DNA of 64,000 nt from Elymus sibiricus. Its lineage: Eukaryota; Streptophyta; Magnoliopsida; Poales; Poaceae. Under the pieces are notes generated by a model. That model was not told the origin of the DNA, did not search any database, and saw nothing but the letters and a program-made list of their open reading frames with translations. Positions 36,488-45,754 of the stretch are shown piece by piece. The position numbers were made by a program, and so were the translations under genes. Position 1 is the first letter of the stretch, and each line of letters begins with the position of its first letter. The stretch covers positions 144,812,001 through 144,876,000 of the forward strand of contig CM077670.1 in the NCBI GenBank assembly GCA_039707655.1. The letters are read 5' to 3'.

Positions 36488-36950
36488 TGTAACACCCCAA
36501 GAGTGCTCCTTCCATAATTGTACTCCCCAACATTGCCATATATGGAATTGTCATGATGATCTTGATGGATGGGCTTCGTCTCATGTTGTGTGTTGTCTTT
36601 CTTTTCCCGTTGCATTTCTTTTTCATATTATTTGTCATGTGCTTGCATCATCATATTCATGTATGTTGTTCATGAGCATTGCACCCATTGATATGTTATG
36701 TTCATCATGTATGCATGAGGTGTGTCTTCATCTTCTTCTTGTCTCACCCAACTCTTGGGTTTCATCCATGCAACCTATTCTACCATCACCTCTCTCTCAA
36801 ATCCCTTCTTGTCCCAAGTATTTCTTGATGCCACATTTCTGTCCCAAATTAATGTACACCATATTTCTAAATTCTCTAGTCCATGTCATAAACCTCTCTG
36901 CCAAATTTCAGCAATTTTGGAATTGATTTGGTTGGGTTCATGGTGGGAGG
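36488..36950 (+). mobile_element. Gypsy-type LTR fragment
   Basis: The sequence begins sharply with TGTAACACCCCAAGAGTGC, the usual start of a class of grass Gypsy LTRs, directly at the break in the transposase gene. It continues as AT-rich LTR-like sequence with no gene. At about 36950 it changes abruptly to the gag pseudogene of another element. Only about 460 bp of the LTR remain, with no second terminus or target duplication. The right edge is estimated to within about 15 bases. Confidence 0.55.
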
Positions 36951-39014
36951 AGTGCAAAGATGCGCCTCCATCAACACACATGCCTTCCACTGTGTTCTGG
37001 AACTCATTCTCGGACCCATCTTCGTCCTCATCATCATCATTCTGGCCTTGAGCAACCTTCTCTTTTGGCTGCTTGGCCTTGCCGCGGTGGGCCCCTCGGC
37101 CACCACGATTCTGCTTGCCGGATCCACCGGCACCATCCTGGCCCTTCTCCTTGTCGTGCTTCTCATACTCTTGCTTCTGCTTCCCGGCAAGCTGCTCTAC
37201 TTGCCGGCACTCCTAGAGATCGTGGCCCTTGGTACGGTGGATCTTGTAGTACGACCCACCAGTCTTGCCACCCTTGTCGCCTGCCGCAGCCTCCCGGCAG
37301 TTAGCGCATCCGGCAACCTTCTTGCCGGGGCCTTCTGCCTTGGCCTTCTTGGCAGCATTGGCGTCACCGGGGCTCTCGACTGCCATCACTGACTTGCCTT
37401 TGCACTTTCTGTTGCGCTTCCGACTCTTCTTCTGCGGGGTTGATGCGTCATCTGCGTTGTCATCCTCGGAGTCGACTTCGGCACTAGCATCTTCCGCAGG
37501 GAGTCGCCTCCCTTCCTAAGCACATGCACTCTTGTCCGCCAAGGCGTATAACTCATTGATGGTCCTAACCTTCATGATATTCATTTCAGACCGCATTCTG
37601 CGGTTGCGCACATTCGTGTGGAATGTGGTGCAAACAGCTGCGGGATGAACATCGGGGATGTTGTGGTGCACACGGCTGAACCTCTATATATACTTGCGGA
37701 GAGGTTCGCCATCTCTCTACGGGATCACATGCAAATCGCTCTCCTGACCAGGGAGCTTGTGGCCACCCTGGTAGGCACCTACGAATTGATGGCATAGATC
37801 CAACCAAGAAGAAATGGAGCCCTCTGGCAAGTTTATCAACCACGATCTGACGTTGGGCTTGAGCGCCAACGGAAAGTAGTTGGCCAAAAGCTTGTCGTCG
37901 TGCCCCCGGCAGCCTGCACTGTGATGGTGTAAATGCCATGGAACTCTGCTGGACTGAGCGTGCCGTCGTATCTGTCGGGCAGCTCTGGCTTGAAGGGACG
38001 GGTGGATGGCCAGCAAACCTGCCGCAACTCACGAGTAAATGCTGGGCAGCCCACCTCGTAAGGTAAGCACCCAGGGTACCCTGGCACTGGCACGTATGCT
38101 GCTGGCCCAGCACGGTCGTCTGACAGACGGCGTGCCTCCCGGCGCCACTCGATCTTCATACGGGAGTCTTCGTCGCATCATTCGTGGAGCACTTGGCGCT
38201 GGTCTTGGCGGCCCCGCGGATCCGACGATGCCATGGACATGACGTCCTGGTCATCCGATCGGCGAGATTGCCGCTGCTGTGGTTGTTGGTGTGGAGTGGG
38301 TGGTCATCTGGAAGGGCCCACATCTTGTGTTTTGCCAGGATCGGCAAAACTGACAAGGCTCTGAATGGTGGCCCTCCATTCGTCCATCTTGTTAGGAGCT
38401 GGCGGGAAGTTCAAAAGCATTTGAACTCGCGCCATGGCTTCTGCCGTCGTGGTTGGCATGGCAGGAAACACGGAACGGGATGGCGCTCGACTCCTTGCAG
38501 GGCCAGGAGGAAGCTCGTCGCGTACCTGCTGCCGCGGCGCATGCTCACCAATGGGTTGGAGTGGTGGTGGTGGACCCTGAACATCGTGAGGACGATGCTC
38601 AGGGCCGGCTTGATGCCGTCCAGGACCACCAGCGCCGCGGGGAAGCGTGGCGCGCCCATCTTGCGATGGTCGCTGCACACGTCCCGCCGCAGCGTTGTTG
38701 GACGTCGCCGCTCCGTCCATGGATGTCGCGGTGGCGGGGTCCTAACTTGCACCGGTCCGAATTGTATTACTGCGATGATTGTGCGCACCTGAACGTTGCT
38801 GGAGTTGGCCGTTTGCGCCATCTCCGGTGTGCTGACTGCGATCGCCGGAACGGTGGGGATGTAAGACACCCGCACCACCGGTGCCTCCTGCCCCGGTCGT
38901 CCCAGCCATAGCGCCCGTGCCGGCTGCGCCACCTGCGCCGCCTGCGGACGCCTTGGAAGGCCGCTTGGAGGTGGTGTGAGCCGTCGTGGCTCCGGTCTTC
39001 TTCTTCGGCGCCAT
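36951..39014 (-). pseudogene. Gypsy gag pseudogene
   Basis: The likely start is ATG at 39012-39014 (MAPKKKTGATTAHTT). The gag domain is recognisable at about 38055-37700: GCPAFTRELRQVCWP, KPELPDRYDGTLSPAEF and LINLPEGSISSWLDLCHQF. It aligns with P gag. Farther on come a basic region and a degenerate zinc knuckle (IHRTKGHDLQEC, first Cys lost). It ends in an acidic stretch (DEDEDGSENEFQNTVEG). Several frame changes (near 38740, 38300, 37920) and stops (near 37725, 37690, 37515) break it. The product would be the particle-forming protein. It stops at the junction near 36951. Confidence 0.7.
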
Positions 39015-39073
39015 CGACGAAGGTGATGTGGCTGGTACTCACACTACGAACACTGATTCATAATAGAAGAGGC

Positions 39074-39091
39074 CCTGCCTGGAGCGCCAAA
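39074..39091 (-). other. Primer binding site region of the truncated Gypsy element
   Basis: The minus strand reads TTGGCGCTCCAGGCAGGG two bases inside the LTR end at 39094. A TGGCGC start is common in Tat/Athila elements. I did not match it to a specific tRNA. Confidence 0.6.
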
Positions 39092-39093
39092 GA

Positions 39094-40107
39094 TGTCGTG
39101 GGAAAATGATGATCTATGGGATCGAGAGGATCCCTTTGCGGTTCGGCTTTGTGATCAATGTACTACAAAGAGCAGGGCTAATAGATGTGAGAACAAGCAA
39201 CGATTTATCCAGGTCCGGGCTGCTGAGAGCGTAAAACCCTACTCCTGTTCTTGTGGTTTGATTGTGTATGAGCTCAAGGTTACAAAGAGCGCAGCTTGCT
39301 GGCAAGGTGCGCGGGAAGTGCAGCTACAGCGTGTAATTGAACTAAGAATCGACCGTTCTAACTATAGCCGTGGGCCTCCTTTTATAGGCCAAGGGGTTAC
39401 CACATTGTTAATACGGTCATTTGCAGGGTATGAATAGTGACTACACCGTCACCAAGTCTATCTCCTAACTGGGTAAGACATGCGCATTTAATGCACCGTT
39501 AGGTCATACGTCGGGGAGGCGAGGCTTTGGGTAAAAGATCTGTACCACCGGTCCTGGCGCCCTCCTGTTATCTCGATGCGTCCCAGGGACAGGTGTCATT
39601 AAAGTTAATCCTGGCGTGGCATGCTGACACGTGCCTTGGCTAGCTATGTTAACTGCCTGCCCGCTAGACAGCTATCATACGTGCTTATCTAGCCGACGAT
39701 GAGGTGGAGCGGTAACGGGACAGAACGAGCCTGCCGGTACGGAGCTTGCCGGGCCTTCGCTTGCCGGCAAGGCCAGAGTCTACCAGAGTCTTGGTCTTCA
39801 CCTTACCGGCATGAAGCTTGCCGGCAAGGGTAATCTTGATCTTCAGTACTAGAATAGTACTTCTCAATGACCTGCCTGGAGGTCTTCTTCACGGTCTTGT
39901 TCATTCAGTCTTGAGTCACAGTAGCCCTCCGGCAAGCCCTTGCCGTCAGGAAGGCTACAACTGCCTGTGCACAAGTCAGGGTACGAAGGCACCCATGTCT
40001 TAGTACACCGACATGCTCCGGCCAACCATTTCTCGCCCATCACCGATGTGTCCCTGCCATCCCGGTGCCGTGAAGTTGCAGGCTCGCCTGCTCACATCAT
40101 CTGCAGT
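39094..40107 (-). repeat. Partial LTR of the truncated Gypsy element
   Basis: The LTR has a clear terminus on the left (minus-strand end ...CCCACGACA). At 40107 it is cut by the LTR of element M. GCAGT (40103-40107) should be the left target duplication of M. A TATA-type motif lies at 39380-39386. The interval 39720-39960 repeats the words TTGCCGGCAAG and GCCGGCA in both orientations. Confidence 0.65.
39380..39386 (-). promoter_or_regulatory. Putative TATA box of the partial Gypsy LTR
   Basis: The minus strand reads GGCCTATAAAAGGAGGCC, a consensus TATA box. It lies about 290 bases before the LTR end, leaving a plausible R-U5 length. Confidence 0.5.
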
Positions 40108-41000
40108 TGTCGGAAGTCAGGCTCCGGGGACCCAAAGGTTCGAACACTGGGGTGAGCTAGTTCCTACCTCTCCGTCCCCTACCACAGTTGAGCTACGGCG
40201 GAAGCACGCTAGCGAGGAGCGGACCGTGGAATCAGTGGTTACCCAGGTTCGGGCAACCTTGCGGTGTAAAACCCTACTCCTGCTTGTGGATGGGATTGCA
40301 AATGAGCAAGAGAGCATTCTCGCGTACAAGGTGGAGAGGAAGGAAGGATCGATCCCTCCTACAATGGCAGCACTGTCCCTTTTATACCCGCCTTGGTCCT
40401 CTTCCCCTTGAAAACTTTGGCGGGAAGGGTTGCCACACTTGGCGGTTTTGAAAGGGGACAGGCGCTCAGGCTATCCTGACTAAAGGCGGTCTTCGCTTGC
40501 AAAAGCATGATCCATGACGCGTCGGTGGGCTCGGTGATGACCTCCGCCCTGCGCAACCGCCGTCTTTGTCTTCTTTCGCCGATCGGGCAACCTTTGGGGT
40601 TGCTTTGGGGAGTGGACGGCTGGCCCTGCTCCCTTAACACGAAAGAGGAAACCATCTTCATCCGCGCCTGCTGGCGTGGCCTCTGTCGCCACTCGTCGCC
40701 GTGCGCATCACCCACGTGATGGGCACGAGACCGCGCAGCCGTGCCGAACAGCCTTTGTCTTGAGCGCCTTCGGGAGGAGGCCTCGGGAGACCGCCTAGGG
40801 AGTCTGGCTCGCGAGGCTGCCGGTGAAGGTGCTGAGTCTCGCTCGCCCGCTCCCTGAGGAGGGGCCCTCAGGAGGCCAGGGCCTCATGAGGAGTCTTGGT
40901 GAGATGCTTGGTGATGATGGCCTGCTGGGCCCATGCCAGGCGTTGCACCCTGGGCCATAGGCAGACGGGCCTGGATACCCTGGGTACCATGGGCCCGACA
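40108..41000 (-). repeat. 3' LTR of element M
   Basis: This LTR is 893 bp with minus-strand termini TGTCGGGCCC...GACTTCCGACA. It is homologous, in inverted orientation, to the P LTRs at 62215-63206 and 48347-53647. A TATA-like motif (GGTATAAAAGGG, minus) is at about 40376-40388. A polypurine tract (GCGGGCCTGGGGGCTAC, minus) adjoins at 41001-41017. M's target duplication copy at this end should be GCAGT. Confidence 0.85.
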
Positions 41001-41302
41001 GTAGCCCCCAGGCCCGCGGCGCGCACGTTCCCGCCTACTAGGGGGCGAAACGGTACGGGCCCTAACTGCCTGCGGGCCAGGCGCGACGCGTGGCGCACGA
41101 TGTGACGGTGGACGCCCCGACTTCTCCCACGATGCCTCGGTAACCGCCCGCGCTGACATAAACCCTGCCACGGGCGACGCGAGACCATCATTGCCTTCTT
41201 TTGCGCATCACTGCTGCTTCAATTCCCCACGCCTTCCTTCCCATGCATAGCTCCTTCTCCCTCCCCCAAAACTCTGCCGCTCTAGACCCTTGCTGCGCCA
41301 CC

Positions 41303-44300
41303 ATGTCGCCCCTCAGCAGGAAGGAAGAGGCGGAGGAGACGGTGGTTGCGGAAGTGGTGCCGGAGCTGCCCTGGGTAGGCCCACGATCGTAAACGCCGAG
41401 GGACTCAGCAATGTGCTTCCAATGACCGCAGCTGCTTCTAACGAGTGGGGGGCCACTCGGATCTGGCCGGCTTCTCGCCCGACCACCGACCTCGACGCCA
41501 CCTCCGCTGTCCTCTTCCTTCCCACACTCTTCACCGGCCTGCTGCCCCCATTCTCTGATTTCTTCAACGCCGCCCTTTCCCACTACCAGGTCCACGCGCT
41601 GCATCTCGAGCCGAACTCCGTCCTTATTCTCTCCGCCTTTGCCTTTTTATGTGAGGCCTTCCTGGGCGTGACGCCCTCAGTGGCGCTCTTCCACCAATTC
41701 TTCAGCCTGTGGCTGATCGCGGCGAACCAATGCTCCGGGTGCTCCTCGTTACGCATCGTAAATGAGACGGCGGGCGACGGTATCGACATGAGGCTCACCA
41801 AGGAGGTTGAGGTCTTCAGACGGCAATGGGTGTAAGTGGACATGGCTCAGTTCAGCCCCCTGCTATAGCTGCCGACATCCTCGGCGGCGAGGAGCTCCGG
41901 ATGGGGGCATGAGAGGCTCGTCGACCCGCGGCTGGCGCGGGTGTGGAAGAGGTTGGCCGAGCTGAGGGCCGCGAAAGTAACGGTGGTCACGGTCATGAGG
42001 GAGTTCCTCCGGTGCCGCATAGCTCTCCTCCAGCGGCACTCTCGCCCGATGTGGGCCTTCACCGGCCCGGGGGACCCGATGCGGCTGAGTGCGGACAGCT
42101 TGCTGCTGGATGTGTTGAACGGGGTGCTCCACACCCTGACCGGTGAAGAGGCGGACGAGCCACCCAAAGACGGGCTCCCCTTGTATCGCTTCAAGAACAA
42201 GGAAGCGCTGGCCGGCTCAATGCCGCACTTCGACCAATGGGGGCTGCTTCCAGAGGGCCTCGAGGGGCCCCGGGACAACCCCTTCTTGGCGGTTCCCGAC
42301 TCGGGTAATCGTGGCAACGCCGGGGCTTCGGCGGGCGCTGCGGAGGACGGAGGTAGCCCGGTTAGGCGGGCCCGCCGCCGACTCGTCCACGGGCTTGGAG
42401 ACGATGATGGCACCACCCCGCCTGGGGCTGGGCCCACTGTGCCTGACCAGGCGGGGGGCACGGTGAGCCTCCGCACGGCAGCTGTGAAGTCGCGGAACCC
42501 CGGAAGTGGCGGCGAGGACAGATCCCGTGGTTCTCCTGAAAGGGGGTCCAGTCGCGAGAAGGTGCCCGGTGAGGGCGGCGGCGACGACGCTCTGCCGCGG
42601 CCGCCGAAGAAGAGGAGATGGTTAGCCAAGGATCAGTAAGCGTCCGCCTTCTCTTCTCTTGCACCCGGCGCGCTGCGTGTGCCTGAGTATTTGCTTTTTC
42701 CAGGACCTCCTCGAGCAAGAAGAAGAAGAAGAAGGAGAGGTCCCCCGGCCTGGTGGGAGCCACACCGCCGGTTGCCAGGGCCGGGGGGTGTGAGGAGAAC
42801 GCCGGTGGTTTCGACACCGAGGCTGGCCTCGTGAGGGCAGAGGGGCAGGCGGCCCCTCCTGAGCCACAAAGGTACGCGGCTTGGGAGGCCCAAGCGGGCG
42901 AGCCTCAGGAGGCGCCATCAGGAGGTGGCTCCGCAGTTCCTGGGGTGCCCACTGCTAGGGCGGACATCGAGGCGGCAGAGGCGGAGACGCCGGCTCTCCC
43001 ATCCTGCGCCGCGGGTGGTGGCGTCGCTGCGGGGGGCTCGCGGGACTCGCCGGTGCACGGGGCCCCTGCAGGGGGGCGCCGAGCCCACGGGGCGCGCCGC
43101 CACGGCAAGACGAAGAGGGGGCCCCATGAACTCTCCGCTCCTGGCGGGCGGCGCCGGGCCCTTGCGAGAGGGCGGCGTTGAGGCGCATGCCGGCTGGGAC
43201 CTGCAGCTCGTGAGCAGTAGCAACATGCTCATGCGCGGGGCCCTGCAAGGCGCTAGGGCTACCCTTGATCAGCTAGAAGCAGACCTCCGGGCGGAGGACA
43301 TGCGCATCATCGAGGAGCGTCAGCGCCTCGCGGAGGGGTGGCGCCAGCTTGATGTGGCCATCAAACTGGGCCACCGTCAAGACGACGCCGCGCGGGAGAA
43401 GCATGAGAAGGCCGCCCAGGACGCAATGGAAATCTTCGAAAACGTTGTCAGCGAGGCCGACAAGGCCGACAGGCGGCGCGAGGCGACAGAGGCCCGCAGG
43501 AATGAGCTCCAGGACCAGAACACTTCGCTGGAGCGGCAGCTCCAGGCGCAGAGAGATGCCATCTCCGCCCTCGAAGAAGGGCTGGCGGCCCGCAAGGCAA
43601 ACCTTGGCATCTGCGAGCGGGAGCTCGCGCGGTCGGCATCCGCGCAGGACTTGGAGCGCGAATGGCTGGAGACGCTGGAGCGAGAGGTGTCTGCTGCCCA
43701 AGGCTCCTACGCCGAGCGCCTACACAAGGCCAACGCCAATCTGGCGGCCAAGGAGAAGAAGATTCAGGAGGATGCCAACAGGAGGGTCGCGCAGAACCGC
43801 AAAGCGCTTGCCAATGAGAACATCAAGAAGTTGAAGCGGCAGGAGGACCGCTTCAAGGCAAGGCACGAGGAGTTCCAGCAAGAGATCGCGGGCCTCAAGG
43901 AGATGCTGATCGAAGCTGAACAACGGTGGGAGACTGCGCTGAAGGCCCGGGCCGATGCCGAGGCCGAGCTGGCCTCGCTCCAGCAGCAGGTGGGGGGCGT
44001 CGCCGCGGTCATGGAGCAGGCAAGGGACGAGGCGGCCCGAGCGCGGGGGCAGCAGCTCCAGCGCTCCAAGATGTTCTGCGCCCTCGAGCTCCCAGCCCGC
44101 CGTGCCTTGGGCTCCATTTGCAAGGAGGATGTCAACAGCCCCCTCGAGACCCATGACGGTAGCTACCTCGACTTCTTCACCAACCTCGTGGAGTGGCTCG
44201 AGGTTGGTGCCAAGAAGGTGGGCGGAATCATCGAGGAGGAGTGCTGCGATCTCCTCACCCAGGCCGCCACGCGCATCTTCAGCCATCTTCTTGACGCCGG

Positions 44301-44493
44301 CCCCAACTTCGACTTCAGCAAGGTGATCGTTCCCGTCCCGGAGGAGGTCCGCGACACCCTTGGGAAGGCGGTGGAGGATCACGTGGATGCTTTGCATGAG
44401 CAATTCGCCCCTGGCGGCAGCGAGAGCTCAGGCGGAGTCGAGGGAGGTGACGATGACGGTGGCAGTAGCGGTGATGGCGACACATCCCCTTAA
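41303..44493 (+). pseudogene. Antisense gene of element M: Transposase_28-like domain plus coiled coil, spliced
   Basis: The likely start is ATG at 41303 in a Kozak-like context (GCCACCATGT). A Transposase_28-like domain ('putative gypsy type transposon', PF04195 type) lies at about 41437-41720: ATSAVLFLPTLFTGLLPPF, HYQVHALHLEPNS, FLCEAFLGVTPS. A 68-bp GT-AG intron (42636-42703) joins KRRWLAKD to a poly-Lys stretch. A long Ala/Glu/Arg-rich coiled coil follows at about 43250-44060, then SYLDFFTNLVEWL and an acidic Gly/Ser-rich tail. This copy is broken by a 1-bp frameshift near 41370, stops at 41833 and about 41865, and a frameshift near 43130. The gene runs opposite to gag-pol. Antisense genes of this type are known in Tat elements, but their role is unknown. 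The coiled coil suggests oligomerisation. Confidence 0.72.
42636..42703 (+). other. Intron in the antisense gene of M
   Basis: The intron starts GTAAGCG after CA and ends TTTGCTTTTTCCAG, 68 bp long. Unspliced RNA meets TAA at once (CAG TAA). Spliced RNA continues in frame into the poly-Lys exon. P has an intron at the same codon (60514-60590). Confidence 0.75.
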
Positions 44494-45754
44494 GCCCTTC
44501 CCCATATCCTGCGCATAGTTGATTGTGACCCCGTGGGGATGTGAGGACAATGCTTTTATATTTCAAGTACATTGTGTCTGGTTGTACCGAATGCCCGTGC
44601 GTCGTGAAGCTTTCTCTTGAGACCTATTTTGCTCTTTTTGCTTGCCATGATGCTCTACGTCGTCAGGACCCAGCCCCCGAGCGGGCCACAACCGTCACTG
44701 GTATGTCAGGTCACGATTCCTGGACAAGGCCAGGAGGTGAGGGGCACCGGGAGCTAGTGAGGTCTCCTGAGGCGCGATGCTCAGGGAGCCCCCCTTTGAC
44801 GCACAAGAGGCTTGCACCAAGAGAAACGTTGGCGCTCGTGAGGTTGCCGGAGGGAAAATCTTAAGGGACGGTGAGGGCGGCTCGCGAGGCAGGAGACTTA
44901 GCTCTATGCAAGGTAGCGTCTGGTGGGCCATCTCTTGTAGGGTACGCCTTGTGAGGGTTCCGCTCGTGAGATCTCCAGCTGAGACGGGCATCGTGGGTTA
45001 GCTCCCGAAGCAGGGCATGCGGGGCTTCCTGAGGCCCTGAGGGGGCCACCTCACGAGGCCTTTAAGGGGACCTGCTCCTGAGATAACTGGATGCAGAATA
45101 CTTAACAATAGGGGAGGAGCGCACGCTCGTCGATTTGCTCATGGGCATTATGCGAGGAGACAAGACACCAAGAACCTTGGTGGGGTGGCGTGCACGGGAG
45201 CAGGCCCGCGAGGCAGAGCCCGGTTGCTTGGGTTTTTCAGCGCTGCTGGGACTGACCCGAGCACAGACACCGTGTCCAGCCACCACTCGTGTGAGGCTCA
45301 TGAGGGACATCGTGAGCGCGCGGGGCTCACGAGGCAAGGACAAAACGAAACGGCATGTAAAGAAACCGAAGCTTTACTCAAGTAAAATAGCAACCCATTA
45401 CATAACCAAAGCGAGATGCGGCTGCTGTGTCTGGCACGGGTCAGGTTGAGGTTGGTGCAACCCGTGGGGCGCCCTCAGTTACACATCAAATCGAGAAAAA
45501 GGGTGCTGCCGTGTCCGGCACGGGTCAGCTTGAGGTTGGTGCAGCCCGTGGGGCGCCCTCAGTTGATTGTTCCGCCAACGCGGAGCATGGGGCTTCCACA
45601 GGGGTGTGGGTATGATCGCGGGTCGATCGTTCCGCCAGTGCGGAGCATGGGGCTTCCACTTGGGCGTGGGCGGGAGCTCTCGCGGTCCCATCAGGCGAAC
45701 GCAATGAGAGGCTCCGGGGCGTGTACATCCCCATTTCGTTCGTACACGTGAGGG
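44494..45754 (-). other. Spacer between pol and the antisense gene of M, repeat-bearing
   Basis: No gene is seen. 44690-45070 repeats GCCTCGTGAGG-like words. 45090-45310 matches P at 58180-58450 in inverted orientation. 45423-45560 contains an 82-bp direct duplication (GGCACGGGTCAG.TTGAGGTTGGTGCA). 45565-45680 has two copies of the 60-bp minisatellite unit. In Tat elements this hypervariable 3' untranslated region often carries tandem repeats. Confidence 0.65.

Larger units (their letters stand above)
36951..40107 (-). mobile_element. Tat/Athila-type Gypsy element, 5' part
   Basis: In minus sense this is an LTR (40107 to 39094), a primer-site region (TTGGCGCTCCAGGCAGGG at 39074-39091), a short leader and a decayed gag gene truncated near 36951. 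The LTR is incomplete at the right because element M is inserted at 40108. Its start should lie beyond the window. The gag resembles that of the P element, which places it in the same broad Gypsy group, but LTR and primer site differ. Confidence 0.7.

Noticed and set aside
36928..37392. Plus-strand 154-residue frame that looks like a multi-pass membrane protein
   Set aside because: It is the complement of the Gypsy gag pseudogene, where Lys/Glu/Asp/Gly codons read as Leu/Ile/Phe/Ala on the other strand.
43720..44403. Minus-strand 227-residue frame opposite the M coiled coil
   Set aside because: It is the complement of the antisense gene's Ala/Glu/Arg-rich region. The same shadow appears at 58686-59510 in P.
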